Source: Streptomyces sp. CA-210063
GTDB lineage: Bacteria > Actinomycetota > Actinomycetes > Streptomycetales > Streptomycetaceae
Direction of reading: 5' to 3'
Assembly (NCBI RefSeq): GCF_024612015.1
Contig: NZ_CP102512.1
Span: forward strand, 7,006,001-7,070,000
Length of the DNA stretch: 64,000 nucleotides
A model generated the notes under the pieces. The model was not told the origin of the DNA and ran no database searches. It saw nothing but the letters and a program-made list of their open reading frames with translations. The number at the start of each line of letters is the position of its first letter. Position 1 is the stretch's first letter. The position numbers and the translations under genes are program-made. Shown one piece after another: positions 7,680 through 15,379 of this stretch.

Positions 7680-9446
7680 ATGCTCACCGAGGGAACCGAG
7701 CTGCTGGGCGAGTTCGCCGGTTCCGGATACCGCCACCCACCCCACCTGGTGCACCGCTTCGACGGGCAGGTCATCCACTTGCCCGACCTGCTCTACGAGA
7801 CAGCCAAGAGCCTGGAGCGGCACCAGGGCAGGGCGACGAAATCCGGGGGCGGCCCGCACCTCCTCGACCGCGTGGCGCGGGAACTCACCCGGACCACGGG
7901 CCGTACGTTCACCGCCGACCACGTGGCTTTCGTGCTCGACAACAAACTGGCACCGCTGGGGATCACCACCCGAAGCGACGGCACCCTTGCCGACTTCGCC
8001 AAGGCCCAGCACCAGTTCCTCGGCTTGCGCTACCGCGCCGCACTGGTCTCCGAAAGCGTTTCCTGGGTCATCGCGGGGCTCTTCGCCTGGCTGTTCCAGC
8101 CCCTCCTCGTACTCATGGCCGTGTCGACGTTCCTGGCCACCGAGATCTGGCTGTTCTCCACCGAGAACGCGGGCCTGGCCATGGCCCAGGTGATGTCCGA
8201 CCCCGGCGGCATTCTCGTCATGCTGGGACTGACTCTGGCCTCCGCCGCCTTCCACGAAGTCGGCCACGCCGCGGCCTGCCGATACGGCAAGGTGCGCCCC
8301 GGGGCCATGGGGTGTGGGCTCTACCTGGTGTGGCCGGCCTTCTACACCGACGTCACCAGTTCCTACCGACTGGGCCGCGGCGGAAGACTGCGCACCGACC
8401 TGGGCGGCGTCTACTTCAACAGCCTGTTCGTCCTCGGCTTGACCGCGTTGTACATCCACAGTCCGTCCCCGGTACTGCTGGCGGCGATCCTGCTCGTCAA
8501 CTTGGAAATGGTCCAGCAGCTTCTGCCGACCCTCCGGTTCGACGGCTACTACATCATCTCCGACCTGGTCGGTATCCCGGATCTGTTCAAGTACATCGGG
8601 CCCATCCTGCGACGGACCATCCTGCGACGCCCAGCGGATGAACGGCTCCAGGCCCTCAAGCGGTGGCCCCAGGTCGTTGTCACGATCTGGGTGCTCACGG
8701 TGCTGCCCGTCCTCGTCCTGCAACTCGGCATCATTCTCTTCCACCTGCCCCAGATGGCGACCACGGCATGGTCCACCGCCACCATGCTCATCACCAGCGC
8801 CACTGTCAGCACCACACCCGTGCTGAGCATCACGGCGGCCTGCGTGCAGATCTTCTTCCTTCTGCTGCCGCTGGTCGGCATCCTGCTCATCCTCTGGCAA
8901 CTGGTCAATCTGGTGGTCCAGCTGCTCCGTAAGCGCTACGGCAAGCACACGGCCCGGTCCCAAAGCCGGCGGAGCCACCGAAGCCACGGGCACGGCACCC
9001 TTTCGCTGGTGCTGTGGGGGGCTCTCGCCACCGTCGCCGCGCTCGCCCTGGCCTACGTGCTGTGGACCCTGACCCACCCCGCGGCAGGGCGGTCCATGGA
9101 CCGGGCGGCCCTCCACGACGCCACCCGAGCACAGCCGACAGTCCCGCCAGAAACACCACCCGCCGAGGTGCGGCCCCCCGCACGCAGTGAGCGGCCCTCC
9201 GGGCCCACCGGCCACGTCCACGGCTCCCTGCGCAACCTCAGCAGGACGACTGGCGAAGCCCACACCGTATCCGGACCATCCGACCGCAGGCACAGAGCGC
9301 CGACCACGACCGAAGGCGCCACCCCCGCCCCCACCAGCACCAGGGCCGACGGCCCGAACCCCCACCAGGGACGGCCTGAGCCATCTGCCGGAGGCGACGC
9401 CTCCGGCCCGGGAGGCACCCCCGATGTCGTCTGCTCTCCCCCCTGA
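7680..9446 (+). CDS. RRE-like domain fused to M50-family membrane metalloprotease
   Basis: 588 residues from the ATG at 7680. Residues 20-100 have the PqqD/RRE-like pattern: VHRFDGQVIHLPDLLYETA, then LLDRVARELTRTTGRTF and VLDNKLAPLGI. Several membrane helices follow, with the zinc motif HEVGH at 192-196 and a second-ligand region LRFDGYYIISD near 275-285. From about 440 on there is one more helix and a disordered Pro/Thr-rich tail of 120 residues. Such YydH-like proteases process or export RiPPs. Upstream, the in-frame triplet at 7617 (ATC) has a GGGAG ribosome binding site and would begin with STQTPTSVHEE, so the true start may be that rare ATC. The likely substrate is the adjacent precursor peptide. 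Confidence 0.75.
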   Translation: MLTEGTELLGEFAGSGYRHPPHLVHRFDGQVIHLPDLLYETAKSLERHQGRATKSGGGPHLLDRVARELTRTTGRTFTADHVAFVLDNKLAPLGITTRSDGTLADFAKAQHQFLGLRYRAALVSESVSWVIAGLFAWLFQPLLVLMAVSTFLATEIWLFSTENAGLAMAQVMSDPGGILVMLGLTLASAAFHEVGHAAACRYGKVRPGAMGCGLYLVWPAFYTDVTSSYRLGRGGRLRTDLGGVYFNSLFVLGLTALYIHSPSPVLLAAILLVNLEMVQQLLPTLRFDGYYIISDLVGIPDLFKYIGPILRRTILRRPADERLQALKRWPQVVVTIWVLTVLPVLVLQLGIILFHLPQMATTAWSTATMLITSATVSTTPVLSITAACVQIFFLLLPLVGILLILWQLVNLVVQLLRKRYGKHTARSQSRRSHRSHGHGTLSLVLWGALATVAALALAYVLWTLTHPAAGRSMDRAALHDATRAQPTVPPETPPAEVRPPARSERPSGPTGHVHGSLRNLSRTTGEAHTVSGPSDRRHRAPTTTEGATPAPTSTRADGPNPHQGRPEPSAGGDASGPGGTPDVVCSPP

Positions 9447-9503
9447 ACGTGCCTGTCGTCGAGGTCGGGGTACTCACCATCTGCCCCTGATGCGCACAGA
9501 ACA

Positions 9504-9534
9504 AGGGCCCGGCACACGTGGTGTGCCGGGTCCT
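9504..9534 (+). terminator. Terminator after the M50 protease
   Basis: A 14-bp stem with one G-T pair (9504-9517 with 9521-9534) and a GTG loop begins 57 bases after the protease stop codon. The rest of the interval to 9745 holds only the leader of the next gene. Confidence 0.75.
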
Positions 9535-9745
9535 TCGCGCTGGACGTCGTGGGTATCGGGCCCCGTAAGGTCCCCCGTTTCGGGGCACGCCAGTGAGATG
9601 AGCAGGAATACGGTACGGACGACTAATGGGTCGGTCGGGGGAATATCGCCTGGATAACGACTGACATTGAACCCGGCCTCGTTATCCGGTACGGACAGTG
9701 AGATTTCGAACCCGAATCCCGAGCCTTGAAAGGGACTGTGCCGAG

Positions 9746-10261
9746 ATGAAGTCGAGCCCACGAGGAACCCTTGCTGCCGTCGTCACGGGTGTGGTGGCCG
9801 CGTTGGGTGCTGGTGCCGCGGCCCCCGCCGTCGCGGCAGAATCGGTTCCCGTCCTTGTACCCCTGGAAGGTGTGGAGAAGTCCCACAACATGAAACTGCC
9901 CAAGATCGGCGGGGAAGTGCCGCTGCCCACGCAGGGTCGGCCGGAGGGGCCCCATTACGTCGAAGGACGGCTGATCCCGGAGAACACCCTGCCGCAGGTG
10001 CCGCTCGAGGCTCCCCTGCCCGGTCTGTCGGCCGAGAGCCCGTTGCCGCGAGTGGTCGGCAAGGGTTTCGAGCGCGCCACACTCAGCGCGCCCGCGGCCG
10101 ACCTGAAGACGCTGACGCCCGGCCTGTCTTTGGACGCCCCGTTGACCGCGCCCGACCCCGAGGCCTCCAGCCTCCCGACGCTCCAGAAGCCGCAGGCGGC
10201 CGTGCGTACGCCGCTGCTGCGCACGGCCCCGACCGTCGACATGGGGCTCGGTCAGCTATAG
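9746..10261 (+). CDS. Secreted protein of unknown function, Pro/Leu repeats
   Basis: 171 residues from the ATG at 9746; the frame opens earlier, but only this start gives a signal peptide (MKSSPRGTLAAVVTGVVAAL, cleavage after AVA). The mature part is Pro/Leu-rich with repeating short motifs: GGEVPLPTQG, LPQVPLEAPLPGLSAESPLP and LSLDAPLTAP. It lacks cysteine and ends in TVDMGLGQL. The style resembles the other small exported proteins of this window, but no family was recognised. It lies between the RiPP-like locus and the melanin remnant; no operon link is visible. Confidence 0.7.
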   Translation: MKSSPRGTLAAVVTGVVAALGAGAAAPAVAAESVPVLVPLEGVEKSHNMKLPKIGGEVPLPTQGRPEGPHYVEGRLIPENTLPQVPLEAPLPGLSAESPLPRVVGKGFERATLSAPAADLKTLTPGLSLDAPLTAPDPEASSLPTLQKPQAAVRTPLLRTAPTVDMGLGQL

Positions 10262-10308
10262 AGCCACGTTCGGGGAGCTGAGGGTTCGGTGGGCCCGGGA
10301 AGGTCGGG

Positions 10309-10689
10309 GTGTCCGGCCGATCCCGGGCCTTCGGTGCACCCTGGGACGTGCCGGGCCGGTGGTCGGTGGTTTCCGTACGCGGGCGCCGACATGTCGTACG
10401 CGGGCTGCCGGCTTGGGCCGTCGCCCTGGCTGTCACACCGGTCGTCGCCTGCCCACGGCTCAGGCGGTCGGCGCTTGCCGAGGAAGTCGCGTTCGACGAG
10501 ATCACCTCGGCCATCGGATCCGCCGTGCCGTCGCTGACGCGTAACTGGCGGTCGAGCCTGCGGTGGCACGTCAGTGTGGCTGGGCGGCCGCTGCACCTGA
10601 CGCGGCACGGGTGGCACTCGGTCCGGAAAGCCATGTGGACGGGCACGTCGGGGGTGGCGGCGGGTCAAAGGGGAGCGGCCGTGACGTAG
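10309..10689 (+). pseudogene. melC1: melC1 (tyrosinase copper chaperone) remnant
   Basis: The frame keeps traces of MelC1: a hydrophobic Ala/Val stretch with VALAVTPVVA, an FDEI element where MelC1 has FDEV, and WHVSVAGRPLHLTRH parallel to the MelC1 strand-turn (AVFIDGVELHVM). The His-rich copper segment and the normal C-terminus are missing. MelC1 normally delivers copper to and exports MelC2, with both genes adjacent on one strand, as the remnants are here. The call depends largely on the clearer melC2 fragment that follows. From memory, melC1/melC2 in S. coelicolor (SCO2701/SCO2700) also lie beside a chaplin. Confidence 0.5.
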
Positions 10690-10734
10690 ACGCGTAAGGA
10701 CGGCATGGCGCTGATGTGAGCGGAGCGGCGGCAC

Positions 10735-11049
10735 ATGGCGCCCTCCTGCCTGCCCTGGCAGCGTGAGTTCCTGCTGGGGCTGCGGCGCGTGAACCCCTCA
10801 TTGAGCGTGCCGTACTGGCACTGGACCCGGGACCGTTCGCTGTCAGCCGCGTGCCCTGACCCGGACCTGCTCGGCGGCAATGGGCGGCGCGTGGACCACC
10901 AGGTGACGCGAACGGACGTGGCGCTGACGACCCCGCCCACGTCTCCGCGCCCTGGAACTCGACCTTCCGCGAGAGCTTCCACAGCAGGTGGAAGGTTGGG
11001 GCGCGGGGAGTGGCAGCCCCTCCACGCGCACTCACCGGGTGCATCGTAG
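10735..11049 (+). pseudogene. melC2: melC2 tyrosinase remnant, inactivated
   Basis: The frame reads SCLPWQREFLLGLRRVNPSL, then VPYWHWTRDRS and PDLLGGNGRR. These align with the tyrosinase core (SFLPWHRxFL, LPYWDWTxDR, DFLGGNGR). The CuA histidine in PWH is replaced by Gln. The first CuA histidines upstream are absent, and after GGNGRR the sequence is lost or frame-shifted: APWNSTFRES reappears in another frame near 10945. No CuB site survives. A complete tyrosinase has about 270-280 residues and oxidises tyrosine to melanin precursors, so this strain should not make melanin from this locus. Confidence 0.75.
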
Positions 11050-11139
11050 GGCGGCCACTTGATCGGCGATGCTTCCGTCAGGGCGCCAACAGATGGAGGA
11101 CGTCGGCGGGATCTACCGTTGCACGTCAGTCGCACGAGA

Positions 11140-11183
11140 ACGGCTGAGCCCTCGGCGATCGACACCGTCGGGGGCTCAGCCGT
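11140..11183 (-). terminator. Terminator after tailed chaplin
   Basis: A perfect 12-bp inverted repeat (11140-11151 with 11172-11183) lies 31 bases beyond the stop codon of the minus-strand chaplin. Confidence 0.65.
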
Positions 11184-11213
11184 GTGTTGCCTGCTTGTCG
11201 GCGCTGACCGGGG

Positions 11214-11576
11214 TCAGTGGCCGTGGCTGTGGCTCTTCTTGTGCCCCTTCTTGCCCTTGCCGTCGTCCTTCTTGCCCTTACCGTCGTCCTTCTTGTTCTT
11301 GCCGTCGTCCTTCTTGTCGTCCTTCTTTTCCTCGTGGTCGTCGTTGATGCACGTGTTACCGAAGGCGGGGTTCAGCAAGCCGACGATGTTCACGGTGTTC
11401 CCGCAGACGTTGATCGGCACGTGAATGGGGACCTGGACGACGTTGCCCGACAGGAAACCGGGGGAGCCGATGGCCGCGGCGCGGGCGTCCGTGTCGGCCG
11501 AGGCCAGTCCGGCCCCGCCGAGGACCATGGCGGACGTACCCAGAGCGACGGTGGCCACCTTCACCATGCGAGACAT
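11214..11576 (-). CDS. chpG: Chaplin with long charged C-terminal tail (ChpG-like)
   Basis: 120 residues. An AAAGGAG site is six bases from the ATG at 11576; a GTG one codon earlier is too close. A signal peptide ends near LASADT and one chaplin domain follows: GFLSGNVVQVP, HVPINVCGNTV and NPAFGNTCIN with both cysteines. The final 42 residues are a polyelectrolyte tail of repeated KKDDGK blocks ending in HKKSHSHGH. Short chaplins normally end right after the domain, so the tail is an addition. It might bind metal or wall polymers, or change fibre assembly (inference). The name rests on remembered synteny with chpG (SCO2699), next to melC. Confidence 0.85.
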   Translation of the reverse strand: MSRMVKVATVALGTSAMVLGGAGLASADTDARAAAIGSPGFLSGNVVQVPIHVPINVCGNTVNIVGLLNPAFGNTCINDDHEEKKDDKKDDGKNKKDDGKGKKDDGKGKKGHKKSHSHGH

Positions 11577-12057
11577 CACGTTCTCCTTTGAATCGATGAA
11601 CTCGGCCGCACGAACGCGACCGGACGCTCCTTCAACGCGCCCGCGTAACAGGGGTCACGGTGTTCATCCTGGAATCACCCATTTTGAATGGTGGGTTCCG
11701 TTGTGCGGGCTTCGTGATTATCCGGACGGGGGCACGGCCCCGTGGTGACACGCCGTTCGCCTACGAGAGCGCGGTGGTCAGTCTGCGGACCATGGCCACC
11801 GACCAACTGATCCGTCGTCTCGGCGGCCGACGCCGGCTGAGTGTCGCGTACGGGCACTTCAGGGCGCGCGTACGGGAGGAGCCGGTCATCGGGGGAGTCG
11901 AGGAAGCGTGCCGGACGACCGCCCCGGGGGCGGGTGGCACATCGCCGAGCGCACCTTCGAGCCGGGCGTCGAGTAGTCGGAGCGCGAGGGCAACGGGTTC
12001 TACTGGCGGCCCGATCGTGCGAATGGGTGAGGCCGTCAGGTCGTGAGGCGTGACGCC
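11577..12057. other. Non-coding or decayed stretch
   Basis: After the chaplin promoter (11577-11700), the plus strand reads DTPFAYESAVVSLRTM then ATDQLIRRLGG for about 45 plausible codons (11741-11875). A different frame near 11930-11970 reads GWHIAERTFEPGVE before a stop. The two pieces could be a frame-shifted gene remnant, but I do not recognise the family. Confidence 0.3.
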
Positions 12058-13017
12058 TCAGCTGAGGAGCCGTACCGGGGAACCGGCCAGGTAGGCCCGG
12101 ATGTCCTCGACCGCCTGGCCGTAGTAGGTGGCGTAGTTGGCCCGGGAGACGTAGCCGAGGTGCGGGGTGGCGAGGAGGCGGGGGGCCGTGCGCATCGGGT
12201 GGTCGGCGGGGAGGGGCTCGCTGTCGAAGACGTCGACGCCGGCTCCGGCGAGGCGGCCCTCGTGCAGGGCGGTGAGCAGGGCGTCCTGGTCGACGATGGC
12301 GGCGCGGGAGGTGTTGACCAGGTAGGCGGTCGGCTTGAGGAGGGCGAGTTCGGAGGCGCCGAGGAGGCCGCGGGTGCGGTCGCTCAGAGCGAGGTGGACG
12401 GAGACGAAGTCGCTGTCCGTGAGCAACTCCTCCTTGGAGGCGGCCAGATGGACGCCCACCTCGTCGGCGTACTCCTTCGTGAGGTTCTGGCTCCACGCCG
12501 TCACCCGCATGCCGAAGGCGAGGCCCACCCGGGCGACCCGGCTGCCGATCTTGCCGAGGCCGAGCAGCCCGAGCCGGGCGCCGTGCAGATCGGCGCCGAC
12601 CGTGCTCTGCCAGGGGCCGCCCTCGCGCAGGGCGTTGTTCTCGGTGACCAGGCCGCGGGCGAGGCCGAGCAGCAGGGCCCAGGTCAGCTCGACCGGTGGG
12701 GTGGAGGAGCTGGCCGTGCCGCAGACCGTCACGCCGTGTGCCTCGGCCGCCGCGTAGTCGATCACCGAGTTGCGCATGCCGGAGGCGATCAGGAGCTTCA
12801 GACGGGGGAGTCGGGCGAGGAGCGAGGCGGGGAAGGGGACGCGTTCGCGCAGGGTGACGACGATGTCGTACTCGGCGAGGGCCGCCGCGAGGGTGTCCTC
12901 GTCCGTGAAGTGCTCGGCGAGGCTCACGACTTCGACGTCGTCGACGACCGGGGACCAGTCGGCGATCTCGGTCGCGACGGACTGGTAGTCGTCGAGTACG
13001 GCGCAGCGGAGTCGCAT
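12058..13017 (-). CDS. D-2-hydroxyacid dehydrogenase family protein
   Basis: 319 residues from the ATG at 13017 with a GGAAGG site upstream. It has the D-2-hydroxyacid dehydrogenase layout. The catalytic domain start is RLRCAVLDDYQSVA, and the NAD-binding Rossmann motif is GLLGLGKIGSRVARVG. The catalytic Arg lies in NTSRAAIVD, the Glu in DVFDSEPLP and the His in ATPHLGYVS. Such enzymes reduce 2-keto acids to D-2-hydroxy acids with NAD(P)H, in the cytoplasm. The substrate cannot be predicted, since phosphoglycerate, glyoxylate and other acids all use this fold. It appears to be transcribed alone, with pseudogenes on both sides. Confidence 0.9.
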   Translation of the reverse strand: MRLRCAVLDDYQSVATEIADWSPVVDDVEVVSLAEHFTDEDTLAAALAEYDIVVTLRERVPFPASLLARLPRLKLLIASGMRNSVIDYAAAEAHGVTVCGTASSSTPPVELTWALLLGLARGLVTENNALREGGPWQSTVGADLHGARLGLLGLGKIGSRVARVGLAFGMRVTAWSQNLTKEYADEVGVHLAASKEELLTDSDFVSVHLALSDRTRGLLGASELALLKPTAYLVNTSRAAIVDQDALLTALHEGRLAGAGVDVFDSEPLPADHPMRTAPRLLATPHLGYVSRANYATYYGQAVEDIRAYLAGSPVRLLS

Positions 13018-13176
13018 GGCGGATGCCTTCCGGACGGCCCGTCGGGCCCGACGGGCCGTCCGGTCCGGCCCTCGGGCGCGTGGTTCGGGAGCTGGGTGCT
13101 GGGTCTGAGGGGGACTTTACCCAGCGGTGGTCTCCGTGATGGGGGGCAGCGGCGACCTTCTTGATGGGGCCCGGCG

Positions 13177-13362
13177 GCGAGCCTCTCCAACCATCTGAAG
13201 GTGCTGCGCGAGGCCGGGATCGTGGAGACGGAACCGTGCGGGCGGTGGACGTACTACCGGCTCAGGCCGGAGGTCCTCGCCTCCCTCGCGGGTGGCTTCG
13301 CCGACTTGGCGGAGGCCGCGCGCGCCACCGCCGAGAACAACGTCAAGCGGTCCTGTTCCTGA
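13177..13362 (+). pseudogene. ArsR-family repressor, C-terminal fragment
   Basis: The plus strand reads ASLSNHLKVLREAGIVETEP, then GRWTYYRLRPEVL, then AENNVKRSCS and a stop at 13362. This is the recognition helix, wing and C-terminus of an ArsR/SmtB regulator. The N-terminal helices and any start codon are missing; upstream sequence to 13018 has no matching frame. The fragment directly precedes an aquaporin gene, the order expected in an arsenic-resistance operon. It cannot make a working DNA-binding protein. Confidence 0.75.
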
Positions 13363-13395
13363 CCGGCGTCGCCGGCCGACATCGAGGAGTCCCTG

Positions 13396-14229
13396 TTGGT
13401 CGCCATCGAGGAGAGTGCCGGCGAGACCGTTCCGGTCGCGGGGGCAGCCGTTCCGGTTGTCGCTGAACCCGTTCCGGTTGTCACCGCAGCCGTTCCGGTC
13501 GTCGCTGAACCCGTTCCGGTCGTCGCCGTGTCCGGGCGTACGCCGTTGGGGGCGTGTGCCGCCGCCGAGTTCGTCGGTACGGCGGCTCTGGTCACGGTGG
13601 TCGTCGGGTCCGGCATGCAAGCCACGGGGCTGACGCGGGACGTCGGCGTGCAGCTGCTGGCGAATTCCCTCGCCACCGTCTTCGGGCTGGGGGTGCTCAT
13701 CGTGCTGCTCGGGCCGGTTTCGGGGGCGCACTTCAACCCCGTCGTGACCCTGGCCGAGTGGTGGACCGGGCGGCGCCACGGACGTGAAGAGGGGGCGGGG
13801 GTGACGGGGCGGGAGGCCGCCGCGTACGTCCCCGCTCAGATCGTCGGGGCGATCGCCGGGGCGGTGCTGGCGGACGCGATGTTCGGGGAGCCGTTGGTGA
13901 AGTGGTCCACGCATGAGCGGTCGGCGGGGCATCTGCTGCTGGCCGAGGTGGTCGCGACCGCCGGGCTGGTGCTGCTGATCTTCGGGCTCGCCCGTACGGA
14001 CCGGCTGCGGTTCGCGCCGGTGGCGGTGGCGTCGTACATCGGCGCGGCGTACTGGTTCACGTCGTCCACGTCGTTCGCGAACCCGGCGGTGACGGTGGGC
14101 CGGGCCTTCACCGACACCTTCGCGGGGATCGCGCCGGGGTCGGTCGCCGGGTTCGTAGGGGCTCAACTGGTCGGTGCGGTGGTCGGGTTGGGGCTGGTGG
14201 CCGTCATCTTTCGGGCTCCTGACGCTTAA
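13396..14229 (+). CDS. MIP/aquaporin-family channel, probably arsenite (AqpS-like)
   Basis: 277 residues from a TTG at 13396 with a GAGGAG site. After an unusual 45-residue N-terminus of repeated PVVAEPVPVV blocks comes a six-helix MIP channel: CAAAEFVGTAALV, the first half-helix motif HFNPVVT (NPV instead of NPA) and the second, FANPAVTVG. Aquaglyceroporins carrying one altered NPA are used in some bacteria to let arsenite leave the cell. The flanking ArsR fragment and ars-type flavoprotein fragment support that role here. The core is intact, so the channel may still be made although its regulator is lost. Glycerol or water transport is the alternative. Confidence 0.8.
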   Translation: MVAIEESAGETVPVAGAAVPVVAEPVPVVTAAVPVVAEPVPVVAVSGRTPLGACAAAEFVGTAALVTVVVGSGMQATGLTRDVGVQLLANSLATVFGLGVLIVLLGPVSGAHFNPVVTLAEWWTGRRHGREEGAGVTGREAAAYVPAQIVGAIAGAVLADAMFGEPLVKWSTHERSAGHLLLAEVVATAGLVLLIFGLARTDRLRFAPVAVASYIGAAYWFTSSTSFANPAVTVGRAFTDTFAGIAPGSVAGFVGAQLVGAVVGLGLVAVIFRAPDA

Positions 14230-14294
14230 GCTCCTGCCCGTCACGGCCTTGTCCCTCAGGCTCCCGATCTTCAGGCTCCCGCCGTTCAGGTCTC

Positions 14295-14693
14295 GCGGCC
14301 GGCTCCGCCGAGCAGCGCACGGTGTATCCGCACGGCGTACGCGAGCTCTCCCACCCCGACCCGGACGTTCACCTCGTCGGCATGAAGAGCTACGGCCGCG
14401 CCCCCACCTTCCTCGCCCTGACCGGCTACGAACAGGCCCGCTCCGTCGCCGCCGCCCTCGCCGGCGACCACGAGGCCGCCGAACGCGTGGAGTTGACGTT
14501 GCCGGAGACCGGGGTGTGCGGGGGGTCGGTGTTGTTCGACGAGCCGGGTGCCGCGGGGGCTGAGACGGGTGCGGGGGCGTCGGGCGGCGGATGTTGTGGA
14601 GGCTCCGGGGTGCTGCAGATCGGCGGGGCGCCCGGAACGGCGGTCTCGACAGCCGTCCGACATGGTGACGATCCGTCGGTCGTCGATCGCTGA
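14295..14693 (+). pseudogene. C-terminal fragment of arsenic-cluster flavoprotein oxidoreductase
   Basis: The open frame reads AEQRTVYPHGVRELSHPDPD, then VHLVGMKSYGRAPTFLALTG, then ERVELTLPETGVCGG and a Cys-rich tail with GGGCCGGSG. This matches the C-terminus of NAD(P)/FAD-binding oxidoreductases that accompany arsR and arsenite channels in actinobacteria (ArsO-like, from memory). The N-terminal two thirds, including the GxGxxG nucleotide site, are absent. Together with the ArsR fragment it shows that the arsenic operon has lost both ends. A GTG at 14322 could start translation, but a working enzyme is unlikely. Confidence 0.65.
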
Positions 14694-14970
14694 ACGTGAG
14701 CGCGGGCCCCCTGTCGGTCACCTCCGTGCCGGTCTGCTTCCCGGCGCCCGGCCGGGCCCCGCCCGCTGTCGAAATTGTGATGCCGTGCGGTTGGTCCCCG
14801 CGACGCGATGTCTGGCGCTTGGACGCGCGGCCCCGCCTTCGACGCGTATTTCGACGCGGCCACCCACGAACGTGGTGGGAGCCGTGCGCGGCGAAGATGT
14901 CCCTGAGGCCACCCGGAGAGGGGGCAGGGTTCTATTGCGTAGGGCTGAACCTGCTCTGAGCAGCGAAAAT
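14694..14970. other. Non-coding stretch between ars remnant and tRNA
   Basis: No gene is supported here. A 32-codon frame starting at 14809 reads MSGAWTRGPAFDAYFDAATH and might be a decayed fragment, but it has no ribosome binding site. Confidence 0.3.
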
Positions 14971-14988
14971 GCCCTCCCGAGGGAGGGC
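14971..14988 (-). terminator. Terminator of tRNA-Arg
   Basis: A GCCCTCC/GGAGGGC hairpin (14971-14977 with 14982-14988), followed on the minus strand by ATTTTCGC, lies directly downstream of the tRNA gene. It is a classic intrinsic terminator. Confidence 0.8.
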
Positions 14989-14996
14989 GGGGTAGG

Positions 14997-15069
14997 CGCC
15001 CCCGGCAGGACTCGAACCTGCGGCCAAGCGCTTAGAAGGCGCCTGCTCTATCCACTGAGCTACGGGGGC
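14997..15069 (-). tRNA. tRNA-Arg (anticodon TCT)
   Basis: On the minus strand a complete 73-base cloverleaf folds. The acceptor is GCCCCCG/CGGGGGC, the D-stem GCTC/GAGC, the anticodon stem GGCGC/GCGCT around loop CTTCTAA (anticodon TCT), and the T-arm GCAGG-TTCGAGT-CCTGC. The CCA end is not encoded. It reads AGA, a rare codon in Streptomyces. Confidence 0.97.
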
Positions 15070-15379
15070 CGGTTGTGGTGGCCTCTGTCCTGGTGCCCGG
15101 GTGTGGGCTGATCCGTGACGTTGCCGGGGACAAGGATAGGGCTCCCGAGTCCTTGTCCCTGTTGCTTCGCCTCCGTGGCTCAATGTGGAGGTTCGGTGAA
15201 GCGGTCCTGATAATCGCAGGCAGGTACGAATCGTGCACCTCTTTTGGCGTCTCCCGCCTCGGGTGTTGTGCACTCGTTATGCCTGCGCCCCTCTCGCCCC
15301 CTCCGTCCCGTGTGTCCTGTCGGCGCGCAGGCGAACTTATATGCTTCAGAATGTCCACAAAATTGGGCATTCTTCGCAT
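15070..15379. other. Intergenic region with 10-bp inverted repeat
   Basis: This is the divergent upstream region of tRNA-Arg and the GTPase pair. It holds a perfect 10-bp inverted repeat (GGGACAAGGA 15127-15136, TCCTTGTCCC 15150-15159), which is unlikely to be a terminator in this position and may be a binding site. The AT-rich segment 15330-15378 probably contains the GTPase leader. Confidence 0.4.

Noticed and set aside
7596..9365. 589-codon minus-strand open frame opposite the M50 protease
   Set aside because: Composition is Gly/Glu/Gln/Arg-rich without domains, and it mirrors the codon structure of the plus-strand protease.
15127..15159. Inverted repeat as a transcription terminator
   Set aside because: It lies between divergently transcribed genes, where no transcript should end.
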